Assembly (NCBI RefSeq): GCF_017491605.1 | Contig: NZ_JAFGYY010000001.1 | Span: 1-64,000, forward strand | DNA length: 64,000 nt | Source of the DNA: Pseudomonas sp. 30_B | GTDB taxonomy: Bacteria > Pseudomonadota > Gammaproteobacteria > Pseudomonadales > Pseudomonadaceae | Direction of reading: 5' to 3' | Shown here: positions 33,606 to 45,602 of the stretch, piece by piece | How positions within the stretch are numbered: the stretch's first letter is position 1 | Layout of the letters: each line of letters begins with the position of its first letter | Program-made: the position numbers and the translations under genes | Notes under the pieces: generated by a model | What the model was told of the DNA's origin: nothing | The model's database searches: none | What the model saw: only the letters and a program-made list of their open reading frames with translations

Positions 33606-34574
33606 ATGCGTATCGCTATCCGCGTCGTGCAGGGACTCATCGCGTTGCTCGTGCTGATGCTGCTGGTCGGCTTCTGGTGGTATCTGCCGGGGGAGCTGAG
33701 GCATCGCCCCATGCTCACTGGGACCAGTGAGGACTCGTCGATCCGCTTGGCCGAGCGGCGGCGCAGCTACGTGCTCTATACGCCCCGTCAGCTCGCCCAG
33801 CGGCCGGCGTTGCTGGTGGTGCTGCACGGGTCCATGAGCAACGGCGAGCGGATGCGCCGTGACAGTGGCTATCGCTTCGATGCGCTGGCGGACCGCGACG
33901 GTTTCCTGGTGCTTTACCCCGATGGCGTCGAGGGGCACTGGAACGATTGCCGCAAGGCTGCTACCTACAGTGCACGGCGCCTGAACATCGACGATGTCGG
34001 CTTCCTCTCGGCGATGATCGAGCGCCTGCAGCGCGAGCGCGGCGTCGACCCGGCACGGGTCTTCGTCGCCGGCTATTCCAATGGTGGGCAGATGGCGCTG
34101 CGCATGGCGGCCGAGGCAGCCGACAAGGTGGATGGCGTGGCCGCGGTTGCCGCCAGCCTGCCGAGTGCGGACAACGATGCCTGTCAGCCCGCGCAGCAGC
34201 CGAAGGCGGCCTTACTGATGAATGGTACGCGCGACCCGATCAATCCCTACGCGGGCGGAGTGGTGACGCTGTTCGGCTTCGGCAATCGCGGCACGGTGTT
34301 GTCGACGGAGGATTCCGCCCTGGCGCTGGCGCGGCGTAACGGCCAGAGTGGCGTGCCCAGCCAGGATCGGCTGACCTCGGTCGGGCCGGTCTGGGCCGAG
34401 CGGCAACGGTGGAACGTGGCCGGTGCGGCGCCCGTGGAGCTGGTGACGGTGCACGGCGGCGGGCACCTGTTGCCGCAGCCGGTATATCGTCCTCCGCGCC
34501 TGTTGGGGCTGGCGGACCCGGACCTGGATGGCCCAGCCGAAATCTGGCGGTTTTTCAGCGAACTGCCGCACTGA
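33606..34574 (+). CDS. Esterase of the PHB-depolymerase/LpqC-like family
   Basis: 322 aa with AAGGAG upstream. An uncleaved N-terminal membrane segment (about 8-28) places the domain in the periplasm. The alpha/beta-hydrolase core has oxyanion-loop LVVLHGSMSNGERMRRDSGY, nucleophile Ser in GYSNGGQMALRMA and a late His in VHGGGHLLP. Relatives include feruloyl esterases and polyhydroxyalkanoate depolymerases. The substrate is unknown. Its end is 3 nt from a convergent phosphoesterase gene. Confidence 0.82.
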   Translation: MRIAIRVVQGLIALLVLMLLVGFWWYLPGELRHRPMLTGTSEDSSIRLAERRRSYVLYTPRQLAQRPALLVVLHGSMSNGERMRRDSGYRFDALADRDGFLVLYPDGVEGHWNDCRKAATYSARRLNIDDVGFLSAMIERLQRERGVDPARVFVAGYSNGGQMALRMAAEAADKVDGVAAVAASLPSADNDACQPAQQPKAALLMNGTRDPINPYAGGVVTLFGFGNRGTVLSTEDSALALARRNGQSGVPSQDRLTSVGPVWAERQRWNVAGAAPVELVTVHGGGHLLPQPVYRPPRLLGLADPDLDGPAEIWRFFSELPH

Positions 34575-34577
34575 GGG

Positions 34578-35321
34578 TCAGAGGTCGATTACCCAGCACG
34601 GATCGAAACCGCTGTCTTCCCCCGGATAGGCGCCGGGATTGGCCACCACCCGGGCTTTGCCGATGCGGTAGTCCATTCGCTCGTGGACATGCCCGTGCAC
34701 CCACAGGTCGCAGCGCTCCACCAGAGACTCGAGGTTCGAGGCGAAGGCCGGCGACAGGCTGTCGCCGACATAGGGCTCGGGAATCGACCGGCCGCAGGGC
34801 GCGTGATGGGTGACCACCACGGTGCGTCCGGCGAAGGGCCGGGACAACTCCGCAGCCAGCCACTCGCAGGAGGCTTCGCACAGGTCGCGGCTCAGTTCCG
34901 GGGTGAAGGGCTGGGTGAAGTAATCCACGCAGCGGAAGTCCGGCATCAGATGCAGTGCCTGCTCTACGGCGAGCTCCGCGCCGTGCTCGCCGTAGAGCTG
35001 GAAGTCGGTCCACAGGGTTGCGCCGAGCACACGCACATCGCCCAGCACCACGGCGTCGTTCTCCAGAAAATGGATATCCAGCGCGCGGGCCAGGTTGCGC
35101 ATGGCCTGGGTGAGTTCCGGCAGGTCGGAGTGGTAGAACTCGTGGTTGCCGGCGACGTAGACGATCTCGGTATCGGGAAATGCCTCCCGTGCCCAATGCA
35201 GACCCTGCAGGTGCTCGTGGATATCGCCGGCGAGGATCACCAGGTCGGCCTCGGCCTCGGGCAACGCGCGGCCGCCGGGGAAGTGTTCGTGGTGAAGGTC
35301 GGAGAGGATACGGAGGCGCAT
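34578..35321 (-). CDS. Metallophosphoesterase
   Basis: 247 aa. All calcineurin-type metal motifs are present: LSDLHHEHF (DxH), LAGDIHEHLQG (GD), VAGNHEFYHSDL (GNHE), THHAPCG and HGHVHERMDYR (GHxH). Cytoplasmic, no signal peptide. The substrate (nucleotide, phosphodiester or protein phosphate) cannot be read from sequence. Confidence 0.88.
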   Translation of the reverse strand: MRLRILSDLHHEHFPGGRALPEAEADLVILAGDIHEHLQGLHWAREAFPDTEIVYVAGNHEFYHSDLPELTQAMRNLARALDIHFLENDAVVLGDVRVLGATLWTDFQLYGEHGAELAVEQALHLMPDFRCVDYFTQPFTPELSRDLCEASCEWLAAELSRPFAGRTVVVTHHAPCGRSIPEPYVGDSLSPAFASNLESLVERCDLWVHGHVHERMDYRIGKARVVANPGAYPGEDSGFDPCWVIDL

Positions 35322-35495
35322 GGTCGGTCACGGGGCGACAATGGGTGTTCATTCTGCGCACGGTGCATGCGGATTGCCCAGCCCTTGACCTGTGTCATGG
35401 TAGGGCCGGTCAAGTGCCATATCCCTTACGAAATTAAGGGATGATTCAGAGGAATCCTTCAGTTTTCGCTTGGAAAAGCAGTCTGGGAGGACCCC

Positions 35496-36800
35496 ATGAA
35501 ACTCATCTGGATCATCCTGGCCGCCGTCGCGGCGGCCTTCGGCCTGGCCCTGTTGCTCGACCCTCCGGCAGCCCTGGACATCTGGGTCGTCCGCAAGCAG
35601 GCGATCCTGTTCACCGGCGTCGCGGCCTTCGCCCTGATGTCGCTGATCATGCTGCTGGCGGTGCGTCCGGCGTGGCTGGAGCGGCCACTGGACGGGCTGG
35701 ACCGCATGTACCAGGCGCACAAATGGGCGGGCATTCTCGCCATCGTGCTCGCCTTGCTGCACTACCTGATGGAACTGGGCGGGCCGCTGCTGGCGGAGTT
35801 CATCGCCAAGCCGGCCAAGGGGCCGCGGGTGGAAACCTTTCTCGACGTCTTCCGCGGCTCTGCCAAGGACCTGGGCGAATGGTCCGCCTGGCTACTGGCG
35901 GCGATGCTGGTGATCACGCTCTGGCAGCGCTTCCCCTACCACCTGTGGCGTTACGTGCACAAAACCCTCGCGGTGGTTTACCTGGTGCTGGCCTTCCACG
36001 CCGTGGTGCTGGCGCCGGCGGCTTATTGGACTCAGCCGATCGGCTGGCTGGTGGCGCTCTGTGCGGCCGTAGGCAGCCTCTGCGCGCTCTGGTCGCTGGG
36101 CGGGCGGATCGGCCGCAAGCGCACCCACGAGGGCGTCGTGGTGGCGGTCGAGCGGCCTGGCGAGCGTATGCTCGAGGTCACCTGCAAGCTGCAGGGACGC
36201 TGGCAGCACCGCGCCGGACAGTTCGCCTTCCTGACCTGTGACCGGCTGGAAGGGCAGCATCCCTTTACCCTCTCCAGCGGTGATCGTGGCGACGGCGAGG
36301 TGCGCTTCAGCATCAAAGCGCTGGGGGACTACACCCAACGCCTGCAGGAGGGCCTGAAGGTCGGTGATCCGGTGAAGGTGGAAGGGCCCTACGGTCGCTT
36401 CGATTTCCGCCGCGACAAGAGTGGGCGCCAGGTGTGGATCGCCGGCGGGATCGGTGTCACGCCCTTCCTCGCCTGGCTGGAATCCCTGCAGGGCAAGCCC
36501 GAGGACTGCCCGGAGGTAACGCTGCTGTACTGCGTGCGCTCGCCGTCCGACGCCATCTACGCCGGGCGCCTGCGCGAGTTGTGCGCGCAGTTGCCGCGTA
36601 TCGATCTGCGCATCCACTACAGCGAGAGCGAAGGCCGGCTGCAGGCCAGCGATCTCGAATTGCAGCCTGGCCCGCAAGGCCGCTGGCCGAGCGTCTGGTT
36701 CTGTGGCCCGCAGGGGCTGGCCGAACTGCTGCGGCGCGACTTGTGCCGCCAGGGCATGCCGCGCAGTCGCTTCCACCAGGAAGCGTTCCGGATGCGCTGA
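35496..36800 (+). CDS. Membrane flavocytochrome: ferric reductase-like domain fused to FAD/NAD reductase
   Basis: 434 aa from ATG 35496 with GGGAGG upstream. Six membrane segments in residues 1-205 carry paired heme-ligand candidates (YQAHKWAGIL with ALLHYLM; YVHKTLAVVY with AFHAVVL), as in ferric-reductase transmembrane domains. Residues 210-434 are a ferredoxin-reductase-like unit: FAD-binding HPFTLSSG, NAD-binding IAGGIGVTPFLAWL and the terminal WFCGPQGLAELL. It would move electrons from NAD(P)H across the inner membrane; the acceptor (ferric iron, quinone, other) is unknown. Confidence 0.85.
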   Translation: MKLIWIILAAVAAAFGLALLLDPPAALDIWVVRKQAILFTGVAAFALMSLIMLLAVRPAWLERPLDGLDRMYQAHKWAGILAIVLALLHYLMELGGPLLAEFIAKPAKGPRVETFLDVFRGSAKDLGEWSAWLLAAMLVITLWQRFPYHLWRYVHKTLAVVYLVLAFHAVVLAPAAYWTQPIGWLVALCAAVGSLCALWSLGGRIGRKRTHEGVVVAVERPGERMLEVTCKLQGRWQHRAGQFAFLTCDRLEGQHPFTLSSGDRGDGEVRFSIKALGDYTQRLQEGLKVGDPVKVEGPYGRFDFRRDKSGRQVWIAGGIGVTPFLAWLESLQGKPEDCPEVTLLYCVRSPSDAIYAGRLRELCAQLPRIDLRIHYSESEGRLQASDLELQPGPQGRWPSVWFCGPQGLAELLRRDLCRQGMPRSRFHQEAFRMR

Positions 36801-36805
36801 GGATT

Positions 36806-38506
<1,701 letters not shown>

Positions 38507-38593
38507 CTAGAAGCGGTTCGTGGTGGGCGACGCCGAGACGAGTGCGGATTATTCGGTGTGGTTTGTCGGAGGTCGGAAGCGAAAAGGTAGGGC

Positions 38594-38624
38594 GGATCGC
38601 GGACAGAGTCCGCTCCTACGAAAA
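38594..38624. repeat. REP-like half unit
   Basis: GATCGCGGACAGAGTCCGCTCCTACG: the same GGAC-GTCCGCTCCTAC core as in the paired units at 17464-17534, here as a single copy between ligB and metK. Confidence 0.7.
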
Positions 38625-38641
38625 GCGGCTACGCCAGAAAC

Positions 38642-38670
38642 GAAAAAGCCCCGCCGAGGCGGGGCTTTTC
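38642..38670 (-). terminator. Intrinsic terminator of the metK operon
   Basis: On the minus strand GGAAAAGCCCCGCC-TCG-GCGGGGCTTTTTCG, starting about 13 nt after the metK stop: a perfect GC stem with a T5 tail. Confidence 0.9.
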
Positions 38671-38682
38671 CGAGGACGGACC

Positions 38683-39873
38683 TTACAGGCCGGCAGCGTC
38701 ACGCAGGGCGGCAGCCTTGTCGGTGCGCTCCCAGGTGAAGGCGGTGAAGGTGTCGCCGTCGTAGGTCATTTCGAACGGGTTGCGGCCGAAGTGGCCGTAG
38801 GCCGCGGTCGGCTGATACATCGGGTGCAGCAGGTCGAGCATCTTGGTGATCGCGTACGGACGCAGGTCGAAGTGCTCGCGGACCAGCTGGACGATCTTGT
38901 CGTCGCTGATCTTGCCGGTGCCGAAGGTGTTGATCGAGATGGAGGTCGGCTGGGCCACGCCGATGGCGTAGGACACCTGGATCTCGCAACGCTCGGCCAG
39001 GCCGGCGGCAACGATGTTCTTGGCCACGTAGCGGCCGGCGTAGGCAGCCGAGCGGTCAACCTTGGACGGGTCCTTGCCGGAGAACGCGCCGCCGCCGTGA
39101 CGGGCCATGCCGCCGTAGGAGTCGACGATGATCTTGCGGCCGGTCAGGCCGCAGTCGCCCACCGGGCCGCCGATCACGAAGTTGCCGGTCGGGTTGATGT
39201 GGAACTGGGTGTCCTTGTGCAGCAGCTCGGCCGGCAGCACCTGCTTGATGATCAGCTCCATCACGCCTTCGCGCAGGTCCTTGTAGCTGACTTCCGGGTT
39301 GTGCTGGGTGGACAGCACGATGGCGTCGATGCCGACCACCTTGCCGTTCTCGTAGCGGCAGGTGACCTGGGACTTGGCGTCCGGACGCAGCCACGGCAGC
39401 AGGCCGGACTTGCGGGCTTCGGCCTGGCGCTCGACCAGACGGTGGGAGAAGCAGATCGGCGCGGGCATCAGCACGTCGGTTTCGTTGCTGGCGTAGCCGA
39501 ACATCAGGCCCTGGTCGCCAGCGCCCTGGTCTTCCGGCTTGGCGCGGTCGACGCCCTGGTTGATGTCCACGGACTGCTTGCCGATGATGTTCAGCACGCC
39601 GCAGGTGGCGCCGTCGAAGCCGACGTCGGAGCTGTTGTAGCCGATGTCGATGATGACCTTGCGCACCAGCTCTTCCAGGTCGACCCAGGCGGAGGTGGTG
39701 ACTTCACCTGCGATGATGGCTACGCCGGTCTTGACCAGGGTTTCGCAGGCCACGCGGGCGTACTTGTCCTTGGCGATGATGGCGTCGAGCACCGCATCGG
39801 AAATCTGGTCCGCGATCTTGTCGGGATGGCCTTCGGAGACGGACTCAGAAGTGAAAACAGAGTATTCGCTCAT
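38683..39873 (-). CDS. metK: S-adenosylmethionine synthetase
   Basis: 396 aa. The N-terminus [20 protein letters not shown] and later [31 protein letters not shown] and [10 protein letters not shown]-like segments (here [15 protein letters not shown]) are MetK signatures, with ATP- and metal-binding residues intact. It makes SAM from methionine and ATP. It follows the ArsR-methyltransferase gene by 17 nt on the same strand, so both share the upstream promoter and its palindrome; a strong terminator closes the operon. Confidence 0.97.
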   Translation of the reverse strand: MSEYSVFTSESVSEGHPDKIADQISDAVLDAIIAKDKYARVACETLVKTGVAIIAGEVTTSAWVDLEELVRKVIIDIGYNSSDVGFDGATCGVLNIIGKQSVDINQGVDRAKPEDQGAGDQGLMFGYASNETDVLMPAPICFSHRLVERQAEARKSGLLPWLRPDAKSQVTCRYENGKVVGIDAIVLSTQHNPEVSYKDLREGVMELIIKQVLPAELLHKDTQFHINPTGNFVIGGPVGDCGLTGRKIIVDSYGGMARHGGGAFSGKDPSKVDRSAAYAGRYVAKNIVAAGLAERCEIQVSYAIGVAQPTSISINTFGTGKISDDKIVQLVREHFDLRPYAITKMLDLLHPMYQPTAAYGHFGRNPFEMTYDGDTFTAFTWERTDKAAALRDAAGL

Positions 39874-39890
39874 CTAACGGTTCCTATCAT

Positions 39891-40892
39891 TTACCGGTGG
39901 GTGAGGACGCTTCGCGGATCCGGCTTGGCGAAATGCCGCACCTGGATCTGAAAGCCATTACGTAAACCAATGTACAAACTTTCGCCGGGTTCGAGCCCGG
40001 CGGATTCGGCCCATTGGGCCAGGTCTTCCTGTTCGAACCCCAGCCAGAGATCACCGCAGGCCTCGCGGGCCCAGCTCTGGTCGTGGCTGCAGAGCTCCGT
40101 CACCAGCAGGCTGCCACCGGGTTTCACCAGGTGGGCCAGCTGCTTCACGGCCTCCGCCGGTGCGGCGAAGTGATGCAGCACCATGTTCAGCACCACGCAG
40201 TCCGCCGCGTCGTCGGCATCTTGCAGGGCATCGGCCAGTCGCAGCCGGACGTTGTTCAAGCCTTCGCTGGCGCAGCGTTGCCGCGCCATGTCGAGCATCG
40301 CCTCGCTGTTGTCCAGCGCGGTGACCTCGTCGAAGCGCCGGGCCAGCTCGGGGAGGAACCCGCCGTCGCCGGGACCGACTTCCAGCGCCGTGGCGCCGGG
40401 GGCGAAGCTCAGTGCGTCGAGCAGCGCCAGCACGCTTTCGCGGTATTGCGGCAGTCCTGCGATCAGGTCCTGCGTGGCCTGGAACTTCTCCGCGCTGCGG
40501 GCGAAGTAGTTGCGGCTCACCGCGGCGCGCTGGGCATGCACGCTGTCGATGCGCGCGCTGACGTCCTCCGGCAGCACCAGGCTGTCCACCTCCTCGAGCA
40601 GCGCACCGTGCAGCGTGCCGCCAAGGCTGTCGGCCTGGGGCAGGGCGCGGCGATAGAAGATCGCGTTGCCTTCGCGCCGCGTGGCCACCAGCCCGGCCTG
40701 GGCCAGCACCTTCAGGTGATGGCTCATGCCCGACTGACGGACGCCGAAGATATGCGCCAGCTCCAGTACGCCGAACGAATCGTTGGCCAGGGCGCGCAGC
40801 ACGTTCAGTCGCAGCGGGTCGCCACCAGCCTTGCACAGGGCAGCCAACTGGTCGCAGTCGTCGTGGCGGATTTCGGGCAGGCGCAGGCTCAT
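39891..40892 (-). CDS. ArsR-type regulator fused to a SAM-dependent methyltransferase domain (SahR-like)
   Basis: 333 aa. Residues 15-90 are an ArsR winged helix: ALCKAGGDPLRLNVLRALAN, then HIFGVRQSGMSHHLKVLAQA with the recognition helix. It lacks the ArsR metal-binding ELCVCDL motif. Residues 140-320 are a class I methyltransferase fold: TALEVGPGDGGFLPEL (motif I), VTALDNSEAML and DCVVLNMVLHHFA. This architecture next to metK matches SahR, an ArsR-family regulator of SAM-cycle genes that responds to SAH in other Proteobacteria. The methyltransferase part is then probably a SAM/SAH sensor. Function inferred from architecture and context. Confidence 0.82.
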   Translation of the reverse strand: MSLRLPEIRHDDCDQLAALCKAGGDPLRLNVLRALANDSFGVLELAHIFGVRQSGMSHHLKVLAQAGLVATRREGNAIFYRRALPQADSLGGTLHGALLEEVDSLVLPEDVSARIDSVHAQRAAVSRNYFARSAEKFQATQDLIAGLPQYRESVLALLDALSFAPGATALEVGPGDGGFLPELARRFDEVTALDNSEAMLDMARQRCASEGLNNVRLRLADALQDADDAADCVVLNMVLHHFAAPAEAVKQLAHLVKPGGSLLVTELCSHDQSWAREACGDLWLGFEQEDLAQWAESAGLEPGESLYIGLRNGFQIQVRHFAKPDPRSVLTHR

Positions 40893-40936
40893 AGGTCGCG
40901 CAGTCTAGTCGTGGGCCAAAGTGTGGGCAATAGCTG

Positions 40937-40954
40937 TATCAAAAAGTTTTGATA
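40937..40954. promoter_or_regulatory. Palindrome TATCAAAA-N2-TTTTGATA, candidate operator
   Basis: A perfect 8+8 dyad with a 2-bp centre, 45 nt upstream of the ArsR-methyltransferase start and 160 nt upstream of tktA. A wider pair GGCAATA (40926-40932)/TATTGCC (40953-40959) is nested around it. ArsR proteins bind such AT-rich dyads, so it is a good candidate for autoregulation of the regulator-metK operon. Confidence 0.55.
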
Positions 40955-41115
40955 TTGCCGGATGGACGGTTTTTGATCAGTTGGCCGGTCCGGTCGGGTG
41001 CTCTGTGTCAGGCATCTGCCGATCTGTCATTGCCCCGCGGGGCCCGGCTGGGCGAAAATGCTGGCCTTTTTCATCCCTTCGATCATTCGAAGCAGCCCCC
41101 GCAGGAGATTCAGCG

Positions 41116-43113
41116 ATGCCCAGCCGTCGTGAGCGAGCCAATGCCATCCGCGCACTGAGCATGGACGCCGTCCAGAAAGCCAACAGCGGCCATCCCGGCG
41201 CCCCCATGGGCATGGCGGATATCGCCGAAGTGCTCTGGCGCGACTACTTCAGGCACAACCCGAGCAACCCGCAGTGGGCCGATCGCGACCGCTTCGTGCT
41301 GTCCAACGGCCACGGCTCGATGCTGATCTACTCGCTGCTGCACCTGACCGGCTACGACGTCACCGTCGACGACCTGAAGAACTTCCGCCAGCTCAACTCG
41401 CGTACTCCGGGCCACCCGGAGTACGGCTACACCGCCGGCGTCGAGACCACCACCGGTCCGCTGGGCCAGGGCATCGCCAACGCCGTGGGCATGGCGCTGG
41501 CCGAGAAGGTACTGGGTGCGCAGTTCAACCGCGACGGCCATGCCATCGTCGACCACTACACCTACGCCTTCCTGGGCGACGGCTGCATGATGGAAGGCAT
41601 CTCCCACGAGGTGGCTTCGCTGGCCGGCACCCTGCGCCTGAACAAGCTGATCGCCTTCTACGACGACAACGGCATCTCCATCGATGGCGAAGTCGAGGGC
41701 TGGTTCACCGACGACACCCCGAAGCGTTTCGAAGCCTACGGCTGGCAGGTGATCCGCAACGTCGACGGGCATGACGCCGACGAGATCAAGACCGCCATCG
41801 ACACCGCCCGCAAGAGCGACGTCCCGACCCTGATCTGCTGCAAGACCGTGATCGGTTTCGGCTCGCCGAACAAGCAGGGCAAGGAAGAGTGCCACGGCGC
41901 TCCCCTGGGCAACGACGAAATCGCCGCCACCCGCGCCGCGCTGGGCTGGAACCACGGCCCGTTCGAAGTCCCGGCGGAGATCTACGCCGAGTGGAGCGCC
42001 AAGGAAGCCGGCGCCAGCCACGAGAACGAGTGGAACCAGCGCTTCGCCGCCTACCAGGCTGCGCACCCGGAACTGGCCGCGGAATTCCAGCGCCGCGTTG
42101 CCGGCGAGCTGCCGGCCGACTTCGCCGAGAAGGCCGCCGCCTACGTCGCCGAAGTCGCCAGCAAGGGCGAGACCATTGCCAGCCGCAAGGCCAGCCAGAA
42201 CGCGCTGAACGCCTTCGGCCCGCTGCTGCCGGAATTCCTCGGCGGCTCGGCTGACCTGGCCGGTTCCAACCTGACCCTGTGGAAGGGCTGCAAGGGCGTG
42301 AGCGCCGAAGACGCCAGCGGCAACTACATGTTCTACGGCGTGCGCGAGTTCGGCATGAGCGCCATCATGAACGGCGTGGCCCTGCACGGCGGCTTCATCC
42401 CCTACGGCGCGACCTTCCTGATCTTCATGGAATACGCCCGCAACGCGGTGCGCATGTCCGCCCTGATGAAGCAGCGCGTGCTCTACGTGTTCACCCACGA
42501 CTCCATCGGTCTGGGCGAAGACGGCCCGACCCACCAGCCGATCGAGCAGCTGGCCAGCCTGCGGATGACCCCGAACCTGGACACCTGGCGCCCGGCCGAC
42601 GCGGTGGAGTCCGCGGTGGCCTGGAAGTACGCCATCGAGCGCGCCGACGGTCCGTCCGCGCTGATCTTCAGCCGCCAGAACCTGCCGCACCAGGCTCGCG
42701 ATGCCGCCCAGGTGGCCGACGTGGCCCGTGGCGCCTACGTGCTCAAGGACTGCGACGGCGAGCCGGAACTGATCCTGATCGCCACCGGCTCCGAAGTCGG
42801 CCTGGCCGTGCAGGCGTTCGACAAGCTCAGCGCCGAAGGCCGCAAGGTGCGCGTGGTTTCGATGCCGTCCACCAGCGTGTTCGACCAGCAGGATGCCGGC
42901 TACAAGCAGGCCGTGCTGCCGGTCCAGGTGGGCGCACGCATCGCCATCGAAGCCGCCCACGCCGACTACTGGTACAAGTACGTAGGCCTGGAAGGCCGCG
43001 TCATCGGCATGACCACCTTCGGCGAATCGGCCCCGGCCCCGGCGCTGTTCGAGCACTTCGGCTTCACCGTCGAGAACGTGCTGGAAGTCGCCGCCGAGCT
43101 GCTCGACGCCTGA
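41116..43113 (+). CDS. tktA: Transketolase
   Basis: 665 aa from ATG 41116 with CAGGAGA upstream; the frame runs further 5' through the promoter region without coding character. Thiamine diphosphate motif [18 protein letters not shown] and, in the second domain, [19 protein letters not shown] are transketolase signatures. It transfers two-carbon units in the non-oxidative pentose phosphate pathway. First of a same-strand run tkt-epd-pgk-(lipoprotein)-fda, broken by REP units and hairpins. Confidence 0.97.
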   Translation: MPSRRERANAIRALSMDAVQKANSGHPGAPMGMADIAEVLWRDYFRHNPSNPQWADRDRFVLSNGHGSMLIYSLLHLTGYDVTVDDLKNFRQLNSRTPGHPEYGYTAGVETTTGPLGQGIANAVGMALAEKVLGAQFNRDGHAIVDHYTYAFLGDGCMMEGISHEVASLAGTLRLNKLIAFYDDNGISIDGEVEGWFTDDTPKRFEAYGWQVIRNVDGHDADEIKTAIDTARKSDVPTLICCKTVIGFGSPNKQGKEECHGAPLGNDEIAATRAALGWNHGPFEVPAEIYAEWSAKEAGASHENEWNQRFAAYQAAHPELAAEFQRRVAGELPADFAEKAAAYVAEVASKGETIASRKASQNALNAFGPLLPEFLGGSADLAGSNLTLWKGCKGVSAEDASGNYMFYGVREFGMSAIMNGVALHGGFIPYGATFLIFMEYARNAVRMSALMKQRVLYVFTHDSIGLGEDGPTHQPIEQLASLRMTPNLDTWRPADAVESAVAWKYAIERADGPSALIFSRQNLPHQARDAAQVADVARGAYVLKDCDGEPELILIATGSEVGLAVQAFDKLSAEGRKVRVVSMPSTSVFDQQDAGYKQAVLPVQVGARIAIEAAHADYWYKYVGLEGRVIGMTTFGESAPAPALFEHFGFTVENVLEVAAELLDA

Positions 43114-43123
43114 TAAGGCTCTT

Positions 43124-43182
43124 GTAGGAGCGAGCTTGCTCGCGAATGGCATTGCTCGGTTCGCGAGCAAGCTCGCTCCTAC
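43124..43182. repeat. Inverted REP-like pair between tktA and epd
   Basis: GTAGGAGCGAGCTTGCTCGC (43124-43143) and GCGAGCAAGCTCGCTCCTAC (43163-43182) are exact reverse complements with a 19-nt spacer. Variant core (GAGCTTGCTC) compared with the GGACT-GTCC type seen elsewhere in the window. Confidence 0.85.
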
Positions 43183-43203
43183 GAAGAACCACAAGGGATA
43201 ACA

Positions 43204-44250
43204 ATGTCCAAGCGCCCTTACCGAGTTGCCCTCAACGGCTACGGCCGCATCGGCCGCTGCGTGTTCCGTGCCCTGCACGAACGCCGCGCCAAGGCTGATT
43301 TCTCCATCGTCGCCCTGAACGATCTGGCGGACCTTGCCAGCCTGGAGTACCTGACCCGCTTCGACTCCACCCACGGCCGCTTCCCCGGCGAGGTGAGCGT
43401 GGATGACGGCTGCCTGCACATTGGCGGCGACTGCGTGAAGGTGTTCCGCGAGGCGACTCCCGAGGCCATCGACTGGCGTGCGCTGGATGTCGACCTGGTG
43501 CTGGAGTGCTCCGGCGTCTACCACACCCGTGCCGATGGCGAGCGTTTCCTCGCTGCCGGCGCACCGCGCGTGCTGTTCTCCCAGCCCATGGCCAGCGAGA
43601 CGGACATCGACGCCACGGTGGTCTTCGGCATCAACCAGCAGGGCCTGACCGGCGCCGAGCAACTGGTGTCCAACGCTTCCTGTACCACCAACTGCAGCGT
43701 GCCGCTGCTCAAGCTGCTGAACGAGGCCGTGGGCATCGAGTACGTCTCGATCACCACCATCCATTCGGCGATGAACGACCAGCCGGTGATCGACGCCTAC
43801 CACCATGAAGACCTGCGCCGTACGCGCTCGGCCTTCCAGTCGGTGATTCCGGTGTCCACTGGTCTGGCGCGTGGCATCGAGCGCCTGCTGCCGGAACTTG
43901 CCGGGCGTATCCAGGCCAAAGCCATTCGGGTGCCGACGGTGAACGTCTCGGCCCTGGACATCACCCTGCAGGTCTCCCGCGACACCTCTGCCGAGGAGAT
44001 CAACCGCGTGCTGCGCCAGGCCGCCACCGAAGGCCCGCTGAAAGGCCTGCTGGCGTACACCGAGCTGCCCCACGCCAGCTGCGATTTCAACCATGACCCG
44101 CACTCGGCCATCGTCGATGGCAGCCAGACCCGCGTTTCCGGCCCCCGCCTGGTGAACGTGCTGGCCTGGTTCGACAACGAGTGGGGGTTCGCCAACCGCA
44201 TGCTCGACACCGCAGGTCACTACCTGCGGGTCGCCGCTACCGAACGTTAA
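43204..44250 (+). CDS. epd: Erythrose-4-phosphate dehydrogenase
   Basis: 348 aa of the GAPDH superfamily: NAD-binding [17 protein letters not shown], catalytic Cys in [15 protein letters not shown], and [14 protein letters not shown] near the C-terminus. The place between tktA and pgk, and features such as [20 protein letters not shown], fit Epd, which oxidises erythrose 4-phosphate on the way to pyridoxal phosphate, rather than glycolytic Gap. The two cannot be fully separated by eye. Confidence 0.88.
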   Translation: MSKRPYRVALNGYGRIGRCVFRALHERRAKADFSIVALNDLADLASLEYLTRFDSTHGRFPGEVSVDDGCLHIGGDCVKVFREATPEAIDWRALDVDLVLECSGVYHTRADGERFLAAGAPRVLFSQPMASETDIDATVVFGINQQGLTGAEQLVSNASCTTNCSVPLLKLLNEAVGIEYVSITTIHSAMNDQPVIDAYHHEDLRRTRSAFQSVIPVSTGLARGIERLLPELAGRIQAKAIRVPTVNVSALDITLQVSRDTSAEEINRVLRQAATEGPLKGLLAYTELPHASCDFNHDPHSAIVDGSQTRVSGPRLVNVLAWFDNEWGFANRMLDTAGHYLRVAATER

Positions 44251-44278
44251 TCAAACAGCCCCAACAGGACTGACTGTC

Positions 44279-45442
44279 ATGACCGTGTTGAAGATGACCG
44301 ACCTCGACCTCCAAGGTAAGCGCGTACTGATCCGCGAAGACCTCAACGTTCCGGTGAAGGACGGTGTGGTCAAGAGCGACGCGCGTATCCTGGCCTCGCT
44401 GCCGACCATCAAGCTGGCCCTGGAGAAGGGCGCGGCGGTAATGGTCTGCTCGCACCTGGGCCGCCCGACCGAGGGCGAATACTCCGAAGAGAACAGCCTG
44501 CAGCCGGTCGCCGACTACCTGTCCAAGGCCCTGGGCCGCGCCGTGCCGCTGGTCAAGGACTACCTGGGCGGCGTCGACGTGAAGGCCGGTGAAGTCGTTC
44601 TGTTCGAGAACGTGCGCTTCAACAAGGGCGAGAAGAAGAACGCCGACGAGCTGGCGCAGAAGTACGCCGCCCTGTGCGACGTGTTCGTCATGGACGCCTT
44701 CGGCACCGCTCACCGCGCCGAGGGTTCGACCCACGGCGTGGCCAAGTTCGCCAAGGTCGCCGCGGCCGGCCCGCTGCTGGCCGCCGAGCTGGAAGCACTG
44801 GGCAAGGCCCTGGGTAACCCGGCGCGCCCGATGGCGGCCATCGTCGCCGGCTCCAAGGTGTCCACCAAGCTCGACGTGCTCAACAGCCTGGCGCAGATCT
44901 GCGACCAACTGATCGTCGGCGGCGGCATCGCCAACACCTTCCTCGCCGCGGCGGGCCACAAGGTTGGCAAGTCGCTGTACGAAGCCGATCTGGTCGACAC
45001 CGCCAAGGCCATCGCCGCCAAGGTCAGCGTTCCCCTGCCGGTGGACGTCGTGGTCGCCAAGGAGTTCGCCGAGACCGCCGTCGCTACCGTCAAGGACATC
45101 GCTGACGTGGCCGACGACGACATGATCCTGGACATCGGCCCGAAGACCGCTGCCCAGTTCGCCGAACTGCTGAAGACTTCCAAGACCATCCTGTGGAACG
45201 GTCCGGTGGGCGTGTTCGAGTTCGACCAGTTCGGTGAAGGCACCAGGACCCTGGCCAAGGCCATTGCCGAGAGCCCGGCGTTCTCCATCGCCGGCGGCGG
45301 CGACACCCTGGCGGCCATCGACAAGTACGGCATCGGCGAGCAGATCTCCTACATTTCCACCGGTGGCGGCGCCTTCCTCGAGTTCGTCGAGGGCAAGGTC
45401 CTGCCGGCCGTGGAAGTACTGGAGCAGCGCGCCAAGGCCTGA
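44279..45442 (+). CDS. pgk: Phosphoglycerate kinase
   Basis: 387 aa. Substrate loop [38 protein letters not shown], then [12 protein letters not shown] and the C-terminal nucleotide loop [17 protein letters not shown] are PGK signatures. Reversible transfer of phosphate between 1,3-bisphosphoglycerate and ADP, cytoplasmic. It starts 28 nt after epd, so the two are probably co-transcribed. Confidence 0.97.
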   Translation: MTVLKMTDLDLQGKRVLIREDLNVPVKDGVVKSDARILASLPTIKLALEKGAAVMVCSHLGRPTEGEYSEENSLQPVADYLSKALGRAVPLVKDYLGGVDVKAGEVVLFENVRFNKGEKKNADELAQKYAALCDVFVMDAFGTAHRAEGSTHGVAKFAKVAAAGPLLAAELEALGKALGNPARPMAAIVAGSKVSTKLDVLNSLAQICDQLIVGGGIANTFLAAAGHKVGKSLYEADLVDTAKAIAAKVSVPLPVDVVVAKEFAETAVATVKDIADVADDDMILDIGPKTAAQFAELLKTSKTILWNGPVGVFEFDQFGEGTRTLAKAIAESPAFSIAGGGDTLAAIDKYGIGEQISYISTGGGAFLEFVEGKVLPAVEVLEQRAKA

Positions 45443-45492
45443 GGTCTTCGCCGACGGGCGCGGATCGATCAGTCGACTCGCTCCCATCCGTA

Positions 45493-45526
45493 CAGCGCCG
45501 CCCTCGTGTGATCGTGGGCGGCGCTG
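45493..45526 (+). terminator. Hairpin after pgk, possible terminator
   Basis: CAGCGCCGCCC (45493-45503) pairs perfectly with GGGCGGCGCTG (45516-45526) around a 12-nt loop. There is no T run, so it may only reduce read-through into the lipoprotein gene. Confidence 0.45.
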
Positions 45527-45602
45527 GCGTTCCAGCTGTAGGCCGGGCAAGCTGGCACATTGGATGCTCGGCGGGTATGCCGACTCAAGGGAGAGTTGCC
45601 CG

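Noticed and set aside
39874-39890. A SAM riboswitch ahead of metK
   Set aside because: The spacer to the regulator gene is only 17 nt and I see no SAM-I/II-type core upstream of that gene; control by the palindrome is more likely.
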